Below are positions 1-6,391 of a stretch of DNA of 6,483 nt, in pieces. How positions within the stretch are numbered: position 1 is the stretch's first letter; every line of letters starts with the position of its first letter. The stretch covers positions 1 through 6,483 of the forward strand of contig JAFAPL010000332.1 in assembly GCA_019247135.1 (NCBI GenBank). Reading direction: 5' to 3'. The notes under the pieces are model-generated. The model was not told the origin of the DNA and ran no database searches. It saw only the letters and a program-made list of their open reading frames with translations. Source of the DNA: Chloroflexota bacterium. Its GTDB lineage: Bacteria > Chloroflexota > UBA6077 > CF-72. The translations under genes were made by a program, and so were the position numbers.

Positions 1-44
1 GCATTCGGGCAACGGGGGTCGCCGAACCGTGCTCGGGTGTAGCG

Positions 45-71
45 ACGGGCGCCTGCCCGTAACGTAGCCGT
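45..71 (+). promoter_or_regulatory. Candidate operon leader: hairpin plus -10-like hexamer
   Basis: ACGGGC (45-50) and GCCCGT (55-60) form a perfect 6-bp inverted repeat around a 4-nt GCCT loop. Its last base begins TAACGT (60-65), which fits the TANNNT -10 pattern and lies 6 nt before the ATG at 72. No purine-rich Shine-Dalgarno is visible before that ATG. This spacing is what leaderless bacterial genes show, so transcription may start at or next to the ATG, and the hairpin could be an operator or the terminator of an upstream gene. No convincing -35 is seen 16-18 nt upstream. All three forward frames of 1-71 meet a stop, so this stretch could also include the end of an upstream gene. The functional reading is inference. 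Confidence 0.25.
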
Positions 72-728
72 ATGCAACCCGTCGCGCTCGTTGCGGTCCT
101 GGTCATCCTCGTGGCGCTGCTGTATCTGCAGCGCCGCGGCAGAACCCCGCCCGTCGTCGTCGACGAGTTCGAACCTGCGTTATTCCTGCGCACGACCGAC
201 CCTGACGCACATGTCCTCCCCAAGGTCATTCGGTTCCGCGCTCGAGGCAAGCTGCGCCTTGGGTACAAGCCGGCGTTCATGGACGACCACGTCGGCCACG
301 CGGAGTTCAGGGCGCTGCCGGCCGTCGACATCCGAGGCGACCAGACGTCGGTACGCGAGCTGAGTCGGCAGGCGGCCTGCATCTGGCGTGACCCGACCAG
401 TGGTGGCTTCTACGTCCAGCTTGGCTGGCCGGGGCCTGGCGAGCCGATTCGACCGCGGACGCAGACTCGCGTATTGCGGTCTGGTCGACCGCATGACGCG
501 GCCACTCAGCCGTTCCGACTCATCCACGGCGACGTTTTGCGGCTCTCCTCCCAGGTCGAGTACATATTTCGGGAGGTCGAAGCGCAGCGGGATCGACCCA
601 CGCCCGAGCAAAAGAAGATCGAAGCGTTCGAAAGCTCCGCGCCCGGTGTGGCCGGGCCGGTCTCGGGAAGCATGAAGCTCAGCTTGCTCGGTCAGAGCCA
701 GCGGCGGGAAGACGACGACGGCGCATGA
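72..728 (+). CDS. Membrane-anchored protein with degenerate FHA-like domain
   Basis: This 218-aa protein begins with one hydrophobic helix (about residues 3-19) followed at once by QRRGR. By the positive-inside rule that places the rest of the protein in the cytoplasm. Residues about 50-170 resemble a forkhead-associated (FHA) beta-sandwich: a first strand ending RLG (62-64), a Ser-Arg at 98-99 where FHA domains carry SxxH, IWRD and FYVQ strands (104-116), and a closing HGDVLRL...YIFRE (152-168), which matches the usual L.dGD.i.lG...f.F ending. The Arg of the GR motif is replaced by Tyr65, the His by Ala101/102, and no NGT-type loop is obvious, so phosphothreonine binding is doubtful. The tail after about 170 is charged and probably disordered. 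The stop overlaps the start of the kinase-like gene by ATGA. In Bacillota EssC the FHA domains are fused to the ATPase; here a separate FHA-like protein precedes the ATPase gene, suggesting the same docking role in trans. The FHA assignment is pattern-based. The start at 72 is chosen because it opens directly into the transmembrane helix. Confidence 0.85.
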   Translation: MQPVALVAVLVILVALLYLQRRGRTPPVVVDEFEPALFLRTTDPDAHVLPKVIRFRARGKLRLGYKPAFMDDHVGHAEFRALPAVDIRGDQTSVRELSRQAACIWRDPTSGGFYVQLGWPGPGEPIRPRTQTRVLRSGRPHDAATQPFRLIHGDVLRLSSQVEYIFREVEAQRDRPTPEQKKIEAFESSAPGVAGPVSGSMKLSLLGQSQRREDDDGA

Positions 729-1594
729 TGATCAGTTCGGACGAACGCATCGCTGCCGCCGAGTTGGAGCATCTGGCGCGCAGCCTGCGGCCACCCTGCC
801 AGGCGGGCGCGTACACGCTGACAGGTCATGTGGCGCGGACCGCGACGGCGCTCCTGTACACCGCAACCGGACCGGTATTCAGCGGCCGCGAGGGCGTTCT
901 GAAACTTACCGGGTCGATGTATGCGCCGATCCTGCGCCGCGAGCTCGCACTCCTGTCAAGCTGTGCCGACGCCGAGGTCGAGGGCGTTGTTCGACCGCAG
1001 TCACGCGACCTGGTGTGGCTGTCGGTTGGCGGGCCGGCATCGGATCGGCCCGCGGCGGCCCTGGCGTTGCCGTTGCTCAGCGGCGGCGATCTCAGTGTGA
1101 TCGCGGCACGCGCGGGGCGCGCCGGCGATCTCGGGTCGCATCTTGCACTCCAGGTGGCGCGGCCGATCGCCATCGCGCTGAGTGGGATGCAGACGCTGCT
1201 CGACGCTCCTCTCGCGCACGGCGACGTGCGCCCGCAGAATGTCCTGTTACCGACGCCGACCTCTGATGTTCGCGACGTTCAACTGATCGACCTGGACGCA
1301 GCACGCGACCTTCTGACGGCTCCAGAAGTCGCGCGCGAAGACGTGCGGGCCTTCGGCGGCCTCCTCTGCCTCGTGAGCACGGGCGATGGCGAGTGCGCCC
1401 CCGTGACGCACAACAAAGCCTTTGACGTCTTCGTTCGCAATTGCCTGGACGTGCGCTACGCGTCCATGGCGGTGGATGCTGTGTGGGGCGATCTTCAACG
1501 CGCGGAAGAAGCGCAGCGTGCGCTGGAGGGAGCGAGCAAGCGTTTGGCCCCCGGGCGATGGCTCGCGGACCTGCGCCGTCGGGCCCGCCTGTGA
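725..1594 (+). CDS. Protein-kinase-like (possibly pseudokinase) T7SS accessory protein
   Basis: This 289-aa protein has a recognisable kinase fold order. It has a weak glycine loop near residues 30-40, a beta-3 lysine in GVLKL (K60), and a candidate alpha-C glutamate (E73). The catalytic loop reads HGDVRPQN (165-172; D167, N172), with Arg169 at the usual Lys position. LIDLD (187-191) stands for DFG, with D189 as the metal ligand. TAPE (198-201) resembles the APE motif and is followed by a DVRAFG stretch (206-211) that fits helix alpha-F. A C-terminal lobe motif around residues 235-260 follows. Only about eight residues separate DLD from TAPE, far fewer than in normal Ser/Thr kinases. No transmembrane helix is visible, unlike EssB/YukC of Bacillota T7SS, whose pseudokinase domain is membrane-anchored. 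The ATG at 725 overlaps the preceding stop (ATGA); a second ATG at 728 is equally possible. Position between FHA-like and EccC-like genes suggests a scaffold or regulator of the secretion ATPase, perhaps the functional counterpart of EssB. Whether it phosphorylates anything cannot be told from sequence. Confidence 0.88.
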   Translation: MMISSDERIAAAELEHLARSLRPPCQAGAYTLTGHVARTATALLYTATGPVFSGREGVLKLTGSMYAPILRRELALLSSCADAEVEGVVRPQSRDLVWLSVGGPASDRPAAALALPLLSGGDLSVIAARAGRAGDLGSHLALQVARPIAIALSGMQTLLDAPLAHGDVRPQNVLLPTPTSDVRDVQLIDLDAARDLLTAPEVAREDVRAFGGLLCLVSTGDGECAPVTHNKAFDVFVRNCLDVRYASMAVDAVWGDLQRAEEAQRALEGASKRLAPGRWLADLRRRARL

Positions 1595-4500
1595 CCGTCT
1601 CAGCGCGGGCGGCGCAGGAGGTCGCATCCTCACGCGCGTCGCGCCCGGGCCGCGTAACGTTCAACCGACCTCCGCGGCTCCGCGTTGGCTTGAGCGTCGG
1701 CCAGGTAGACATTCCGGCACCTCCAGCTCCTGCGCAGAAGCCCGGCAACAGTGTGGCCGGCGGCCTGATCGTGCCGTTGATCGCCGTTGTGGCAATGGGC
1801 GGTCTGTTCCTGGCCAGCGGGCTGGGCGGTGGTAATCAGCTGTACCTGATCATCGCCATCGTCGCCGTCATGGCGATGGGCATCCCGACCGTGTGGATGT
1901 TCTTCGAGGACCGCCGTCGCTTCAAACGGCGTGCACGCGAACAGGTCGAGCAATACGGCCGGCGCGTGCGCAACGCGGAGGCGGAGCTCGCGCGACTCCG
2001 CGACGAAGAGCAGAGCCTGCGTACCGAGCTTGACCCGTCGCCGTCGGCGCTCGTGCGACGCGCGAGTGGGCGAGGTCGTCGGCTCTTCGAACGTCGCGTC
2101 GGCCACGACGATTTTCTGAGCCTGCGACTCGGCATCGGCCTCGCGCCGACCGCGCTCGAGATCGGCTTTCCCCGAGCATCCGGCACCCAGGTCGACGAAG
2201 CCTACCCGCGCCTGGCAGAGCTGATGCGTAACGCCGAGATGCTGGTCGAGCAATACCGCCGTGTGCCGGACGTGCCGATCCGTGCCGACCTGCCCGCGGC
2301 GGGAGGAGTGGGACTGGCAGGTCGGTACGCTCGGGTGGCTCCGCTCGCGCGCGCCGTGTTGTGCCAGGCGGCGATTCATCACAGCCCTGATGATCTCCAT
2401 CTGGTTGGTTTTCTCGGGTCCAGGCCGTTGGAGGACTGGGCCTGGCTGAAGTGGCTGCCGCACACGCGCGGCGGCGGAGACGGCCAGCGGCTGCTCGCAT
2501 GGGACCAATCGGGTCGTACCCGCCTGGGACGCTGGCTATTCGACGAGCTGAGCAATCGCAAGCGGCTGCTCGACGAAGCAGGCACGGACGCGGAATCCGT
2601 CACCTTCCCCTGGTTACTGGTGTTTCTCGACGACGTGCGATTGGCGCACAGCGACGTTGCGCTCAAGATGATCTTCGCCGACGGCGCCAGGTTGCGAGCG
2701 ACGCTCCTGGGGCTCGCGGACGACCTGAACAGCGTGCCCGGTGGCTGCCATGGTGTCGGCGTGCTGGAGGATCGAGTCGGGGGATTGTTGACGTACACGC
2801 GCACACCGGGGGGTCGAGTTGAGGAGCCGGAACAGTGCGTCCCGGACGCCATGACCGTTCAGGATGCCGAGTCCCTCGCACGTGCGTTAGCGCCTCTGGA
2901 CGTCACCGACGAAGCGCCCGAGCAAAATTCGTCGGACGACATCCCGTCGAAGATCAGTTTTTTCGAAGCGCTCGACATTCCGTCAGTCGAACAAATCGAC
3001 GTGAGCACGTGGTGGCACAAGCGCGACCTGGCAGACCTACTGCGCACCCCGATGGGGCCCTCGGCGGGCGGCGGCCTGCTGTGGCTCGACTTGAAGGAGC
3101 AGAGTCAGGCAGGCCATGGACCCCACGGCCTCGTGGCTGGCACGACTGGCGCCGGCAAGAGCGAGCTGTTGCTGACGCTGATCTCGGGCCTGGCGCTGCG
3201 CCATCCACCGGACGTGTTGAATTTCGTCCTCATCGACTACAAGGGCGGCGACGCGTTCCAGAGCGTGGCCGCGTTGCCGCATACGGTTTCACTCATCACT
3301 GATCTCGACCGGCAGCTGGCTGCACGGGCGCTGGTGACGCTGCGCAGCGAGATCAAGCGCCGCGAGCATCGGCTGCTCGAGATGCGTTCGGCCGGGGTGT
3401 CCAGCGTGGCCGAGTATCAGATCCGGCGCGCTGACAGTAACGGGCAGCTTGCCCCGATGCCGTTCCTCGTCATCCTCGTCGACGAGTTTGCGCGACTCAA
3501 GGACGATTTACCCGAATTCATCAGCGGTCTGATCGACGTCGCACGGGTGGGTCGCAGCCTGGGCGTGCATCTCATCCTGGCCACGCAGACGCCCTCAGGG
3601 ACCGTCGACGATCAAATCCAGAAGAACACCAACTTCGGCTTGTGTCTGCGGGTTCGCGATCAGGTGGACAGCAAACACGTGATTGGCGAGCCCGACGCGG
3701 CGCTGTTGCCCGGCTCTCTGCCGGGGCGTGGTTATTTCAGAGCCGGCCTGGATCCGGTGCGTTTGTTCCAGACTGCTCGGGCGGGTGCCCCGTACGAGCC
3801 GCGGACCGCGACGGCGACGCTCGAGGTGGCGCCGTTCGGGCCGGTGCTCGCGGTGCTCGGCAACCTGCCCCTCGAGCGGCTCGCGCGTGGCGTGCCAGCG
3901 ACGTCGCGAACGACAGAAGTTCGTGCTTTGACCGAACGGCTGCGCGACACGGCTACGGAGCTCCAGGTGACGGCCCAACCGTGGCCTGATCCGCTGCCGG
4001 ATGTGCTTCCGCTCGTCGAGGCGATCGTGCCGCTGCAGGACCAGGCCTGGAGGTGGCCTTCGCCGTCGGAAGCGCCGGAGTGGCTCGCGCCGCCAGTCGG
4101 TCTGGTTGACGAACCTGCCCAGCAACTCCAGGGCCCCTTCCGTCTGGACGTGTCCCGCAACTGCATCATCTATGGCGCGGCCGGCTCGGGCAAAAGCACG
4201 TTGTTGCGTACGCTGGCCGCTTCGCTGGCGATGCTCCATTCGCCAGAGGACCTGTTCATCTACTGTCTCGATTTTGACGCGCGCACGCTCGCGCCGCTGG
4301 CCGCTCTGCCGCACGTCGGTGAGGCGGGCGTCTTTCTCCCACGCGATACCGTGCGCATCCGCCGGCTCTTCAGGATGCTCGAGCACGAGATGCACCAGCG
4401 CCGTGAGGCTGGGGTGACCAACCTGCGCCAGCAGCGGCGAGCGGCATCTGACGGTCGATTCGACCGGTTCCCATTCATCGTCGTGTTGCTGGACAATTTC

Positions 4501-5733
4501 GCCGCGTTCCGCGAAACCTTCGAAGAAGAAGAGAACCTGACGCGCAGCATCGAGAGCATGGTCACGGAGTTCGGTGCGCTCATGCGCGATGGACCGGCGG
4601 CGGGCATCCATTTCGTGCTGACAGGCAATATCCCGGGCACGATCCCCAGCAGTGTTGCCAACGCCGCCGAGACACGCGTGGCCCTGCGCCAGAATGATCA
4701 GACCGATTACGGCATCGTCGGGAGGATGGAGAATCCACCCGAGCACGTGCCACCGGGCCGTGGCTTCGCGGCGGGCATGCCGCCACGGGAATTTCAGGTC
4801 GCACTGCTGCCTGACGAGGTCGAGCGGGCCGACGACCTCGGGGTGAGCATGCTCACGACGCGCGAGTTGTTCGAGCGCCTGCGTGGGGCTGCGACTGGCA
4901 CCGGCCCGCCGCCGGTGCAAGACCTGCCGTCCATGCTCGCGCTGAACGATCCGCGCCTGGGCCCGAGGCCGAGTGGCCAATTGCCGCTGGTGCTCGGACT
5001 GGACGACGAACGCTTCAGGCCGCTCGCGATCGACCTGGGCGAGACCCTCCACCTGTTGATCGCCGGGCCGCCTGGCTCGGGCAAGACCAGTTTGCTGGCG
5101 GCGAGCTTGCTGCAATTGCAGCCCACCTCGGGCCTCTATCTCGCATTGCCGCGGACGTCGCCGCTTCTGGAAGCCACATCTATCGCGACCGCCGTCGCAC
5201 GCAACGTCGTTCAGCTCGGCCAGATGCTCGATGACCTGGAAGTACTGATCGACCAGCGGCGGCAGGCATTGCGCGAAGACGACGCCCCGATATCGACAGG
5301 TCAGCCACTCGTGCTCGCCATCGACGACTACGAACTCTTGCGGCAGGACGACGACTTCTATGACGTCGAGACCCGCCTCGCTCGTCTGGCCCGCCGCGGC
5401 ACCGCGGTTGGTCTGCACGTGTTGCTGTCCGGTTCGAATATCGAGCTGCGCGACGCGCGCGACGACGTGCTGCGGTACCTGAGCCAGCTGCGCGTCGGCG
5501 TGCTCCTGCAGCCGGACATCGAGCTGGACGGCGACCTCTTCGCGGTACGCCTGCGTCGACTGGTCGAGCAGCCGCCGGTCGGACGCGGCTATTTCGTGCT
5601 GCGTCAGCAGCAGCTGCTGTTCCAGGCCGTGACACCTCAGCTGGAGGGGCTGACACTGCAGGCCAGTATCCGGAGTTGGCTCGATGGAAGCGGGCGAGAA
5701 GCTCACCTTCGCGCTGGCGCTCACGGTTCGTGA
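1591..5733 (+). CDS. eccC: EccC/EssC-type type VII secretion ATPase (fused, three FtsK/SpoIIIE modules)
   Basis: This 1380-aa protein is the likely motor of a type VII secretion system at the inner membrane. The N-terminus carries FNRPPR (24-29) and a PAPPAP stretch, typical of EccC. Two transmembrane helices follow (about 57-78 and 84-105), then a charged coiled-coil-like stalk (about 107-150). The membrane-proximal domain (about 190-440) has the EccC hallmark WAWLKWLPH (283-291) and a Walker-B-like FLDD (D347/D348). ATPase 1 has Walker A GTTGAGKS (517-524) and Walker B FLVILVDE (625-632, catalytic E632), plus the SKHVIGEPDAALLPG block near 694. ATPase 2 has GAAGSGKS (862-869) but LLDN (D968, N969). 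ATPase 3 has GPPGSGKT (1159-1166) and AIDDY (D1245/D1246). Only module 1 therefore has the standard catalytic Glu, agreeing with studies of actinobacterial EccC in which module 1 does the hydrolysis. There are no N-terminal FHA domains, unlike EssC. The GTG at 1591 is chosen because it overlaps the previous stop as GTGA. An in-frame ATG at 1558 would add 11 residues. Neither has a clear Shine-Dalgarno. Confidence 0.96.
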   Translation: MTVSARAAQEVASSRASRPGRVTFNRPPRLRVGLSVGQVDIPAPPAPAQKPGNSVAGGLIVPLIAVVAMGGLFLASGLGGGNQLYLIIAIVAVMAMGIPTVWMFFEDRRRFKRRAREQVEQYGRRVRNAEAELARLRDEEQSLRTELDPSPSALVRRASGRGRRLFERRVGHDDFLSLRLGIGLAPTALEIGFPRASGTQVDEAYPRLAELMRNAEMLVEQYRRVPDVPIRADLPAAGGVGLAGRYARVAPLARAVLCQAAIHHSPDDLHLVGFLGSRPLEDWAWLKWLPHTRGGGDGQRLLAWDQSGRTRLGRWLFDELSNRKRLLDEAGTDAESVTFPWLLVFLDDVRLAHSDVALKMIFADGARLRATLLGLADDLNSVPGGCHGVGVLEDRVGGLLTYTRTPGGRVEEPEQCVPDAMTVQDAESLARALAPLDVTDEAPEQNSSDDIPSKISFFEALDIPSVEQIDVSTWWHKRDLADLLRTPMGPSAGGGLLWLDLKEQSQAGHGPHGLVAGTTGAGKSELLLTLISGLALRHPPDVLNFVLIDYKGGDAFQSVAALPHTVSLITDLDRQLAARALVTLRSEIKRREHRLLEMRSAGVSSVAEYQIRRADSNGQLAPMPFLVILVDEFARLKDDLPEFISGLIDVARVGRSLGVHLILATQTPSGTVDDQIQKNTNFGLCLRVRDQVDSKHVIGEPDAALLPGSLPGRGYFRAGLDPVRLFQTARAGAPYEPRTATATLEVAPFGPVLAVLGNLPLERLARGVPATSRTTEVRALTERLRDTATELQVTAQPWPDPLPDVLPLVEAIVPLQDQAWRWPSPSEAPEWLAPPVGLVDEPAQQLQGPFRLDVSRNCIIYGAAGSGKSTLLRTLAASLAMLHSPEDLFIYCLDFDARTLAPLAALPHVGEAGVFLPRDTVRIRRLFRMLEHEMHQRREAGVTNLRQQRRAASDGRFDRFPFIVVLLDNFAAFRETFEEEENLTRSIESMVTEFGALMRDGPAAGIHFVLTGNIPGTIPSSVANAAETRVALRQNDQTDYGIVGRMENPPEHVPPGRGFAAGMPPREFQVALLPDEVERADDLGVSMLTTRELFERLRGAATGTGPPPVQDLPSMLALNDPRLGPRPSGQLPLVLGLDDERFRPLAIDLGETLHLLIAGPPGSGKTSLLAASLLQLQPTSGLYLALPRTSPLLEATSIATAVARNVVQLGQMLDDLEVLIDQRRQALREDDAPISTGQPLVLAIDDYELLRQDDDFYDVETRLARLARRGTAVGLHVLLSGSNIELRDARDDVLRYLSQLRVGVLLQPDIELDGDLFAVRLRRLVEQPPVGRGYFVLRQQQLLFQAVTPQLEGLTLQASIRSWLDGSGREAHLRAGAHGS
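5672..5675 (+). promoter_or_regulatory. Shine-Dalgarno for the ubiquitin-like gene
   Basis: GGAG lies 8 nt before the ATG at 5684, inside the end of the ATPase gene. It is the clearest ribosome binding site of the operon and supports this start despite the 50-nt overlap. Genes 2 and 3 instead seem to rely on stop/start coupling. Confidence 0.6.
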
Positions 5734-6055
5734 GCGGGCCGGGGACGTCGGGGAGGACGTCCTGGTGCGTGGCACGGCGGATCAGACGGTGGCTGAGCTC
5801 GCGCGGCAATTGGCGGAGTACCTCGGGAGCCCGGTGAACGTCGAGTACGGCTTGCGTGTTGAACGCACAGGCGAACAACTTCGACCGGCGGCAGCTATCG
5901 GCGCCGTTGATCTGCTCGAAGGTGACTTCGTCACGTTGCTCGGGCCCAGGGTGGTGGGGGGCCGCCGGCGACCTCGCTGGGCCGAGCCGGACGACACCCC
6001 ACGCGGGTCACCACCCAAGGTGGTGCCGCTGCGTCCGCGTACCGGTTCTTCTTGA
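5684..6055 (+). CDS. Ubiquitin-fold protein, YukD/EsaB-like
   Basis: This is a 123-aa protein. Residues about 6-87 read as a ubiquitin-like beta-grasp. A first strand is LTFALALTV (7-15), then a second strand around DVLVR (25-29). A helix starts TVAELARQLAEYLG (35-48), and YGLRVERTGEQL (55-66) takes the place of the ubiquitin strand-turn-strand. The end LLEGDFVTLLG (77-87) matches the usual L.dGD.l.l closing strand. Small proteins of this fold (YukD, EsaB) are encoded beside T7SS ATPases in Bacillota, and in Actinomycetota the same fold begins EccD; there they are assembly or regulatory parts and are not known to be conjugated. This copy has an extra tail of about 36 residues rich in Arg and Pro, with a Gly-Gly at 92-93 just after the fold. 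It has no transmembrane segment, so it is not an EccD. The ATG at 5684 is required to include the first strand. The gene overlaps the ATPase gene by 50 nt in another frame, so it is likely translated with it. Confidence 0.88.
   Translation: MEAGEKLTFALALTVRERAGDVGEDVLVRGTADQTVAELARQLAEYLGSPVNVEYGLRVERTGEQLRPAAAIGAVDLLEGDFVTLLGPRVVGGRRRPRWAEPDDTPRGSPPKVVPLRPRTGSS
6009..6025. repeat. Perfect 7-bp inverted repeat near the end of the operon
   Basis: CACCACC (6009-6015) and GGTGGTG (6019-6025) pair perfectly around a CAA loop, inside the tail-coding part of the ubiquitin-like gene. About 20 nt later comes a short T/C-rich stretch that spans the stop codon. The gap is too long for a classical intrinsic terminator, so this may be a mRNA-end structure, or simply a by-product of the Pro/Val codons. 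No other terminator-like hairpin with a T-run was seen after the operon. Confidence 0.3.
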
Positions 6056-6391
6056 ATTCTCGCCCCGGTTGGCTACGCGGCCGGATTGGCGTGACTGACG
6101 GGCTGGGTCTCGGCGAACATCGCAGTCGCTGGCTCGACGTCATCGTCCGCAAGGATCGCGAGCGCCAGTTTCAGGTACGCCGGTCGGAGCCGCAGGCTGC
6201 GCGTTCGGCGTTCAGCGAGTTCAGTAGCGATGTGCTCGACGACTGTGTGGCGGCTCAGGCCGGTCATGCGAAGAGAAACGCCGTGTGACGTCGAATTCGC
6301 GCACCCGTGCCGCTGTGGTTCGACAATCTGGGCACGAATGAAAGCGCCAACGTGTGGACGCGCCACGCGCGAAGACGCCACAATCGCCCGT
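6056..6391. other. Region without a confident gene downstream of the operon
   Basis: No coding sequence can be firmly supported in these 336 bases. A plus-strand frame stays open to 6288 but has only a TTG start (6052), no Shine-Dalgarno and an Arg/Ser-rich product without family features. A minus-strand frame with the same codon boundaries is open across the whole region to the window edge; only its 3' part looks protein-like (listed separately). By hand count, about three quarters of third positions are G or C in both readings, so codon bias does not decide. No tRNA, array of direct repeats or strong terminator was noticed. Confidence 0.5.
6073..6267 (-). CDS. Possible small hypothetical protein (64 aa), converging on the operon
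   Basis: Read on the minus strand from the ATG complementary to 6265-6267, this frame gives 64 aa ending at TAG (6073-6075), 17 nt from the end of the operon. Its composition is that of a plausible helical protein. A GLSRHTVVEHIA stretch (residues 3-14) faintly resembles a LuxR-type recognition helix, though the spacing after the His is off by one. An Arg-rich segment (20-28) and a hydrophobic helix YLKLALAILA (31-40) follow, then an acidic DDD and a polar tail. I do not recognise a family. The frame stays open upstream to the window end, but that part looks like a non-coding shadow. No Shine-Dalgarno is visible. It may be real, a remnant of a larger gene, or chance in GC-rich DNA. Confidence 0.3.
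   Translation of the reverse strand: MTGLSRHTVVEHIATELAERRTRSLRLRPAYLKLALAILADDDVEPATAMFAETQPVSHANPAA

Noticed and set aside
1441..1590. Longest upstream extension of the ATPase reading frame from TTG 1441
   Set aside because: It would overlap the kinase-like gene by about 150 nt and adds Arg/Gly/Cys-rich residues that do not resemble EccC. GTG 1591 (or ATG 1558) is far more plausible.
1092..1748. Minus-strand frame of about 218 codons over the kinase-like gene
   Set aside because: Arg/Pro/Ala-rich low-complexity product; a shadow of the plus-strand kinase-like gene.
1591..5733. FtsK/SpoIIIE chromosome translocase
   Set aside because: DNA translocases have one motor and a winged-helix gamma domain. 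This protein has three tandem motors, the FNRPPR start and the WLKWLPH motif of type VII secretion ATPases.
3595..5775. Very long minus-strand open frame (about 726 codons) antisense to the ATPase gene
   Set aside because: Its product is rich in Arg, Gln and His with no domain, and the opposite strand carries unmistakable ATPase motifs. Long antisense frames are expected opposite GC-rich genes.
6052..6288. Plus-strand frame of 78 codons after the operon
   Set aside because: TTG start overlapping the previous stop, no Shine-Dalgarno, no recognisable motif; it mirrors the minus-strand frame with the same codon boundaries.
6054..6299. Two GAATTC palindromes about 240 bp apart
   Set aside because: Short palindromes expected by chance; no longer repeat or target duplication surrounds them, so no mobile-element boundary is supported.
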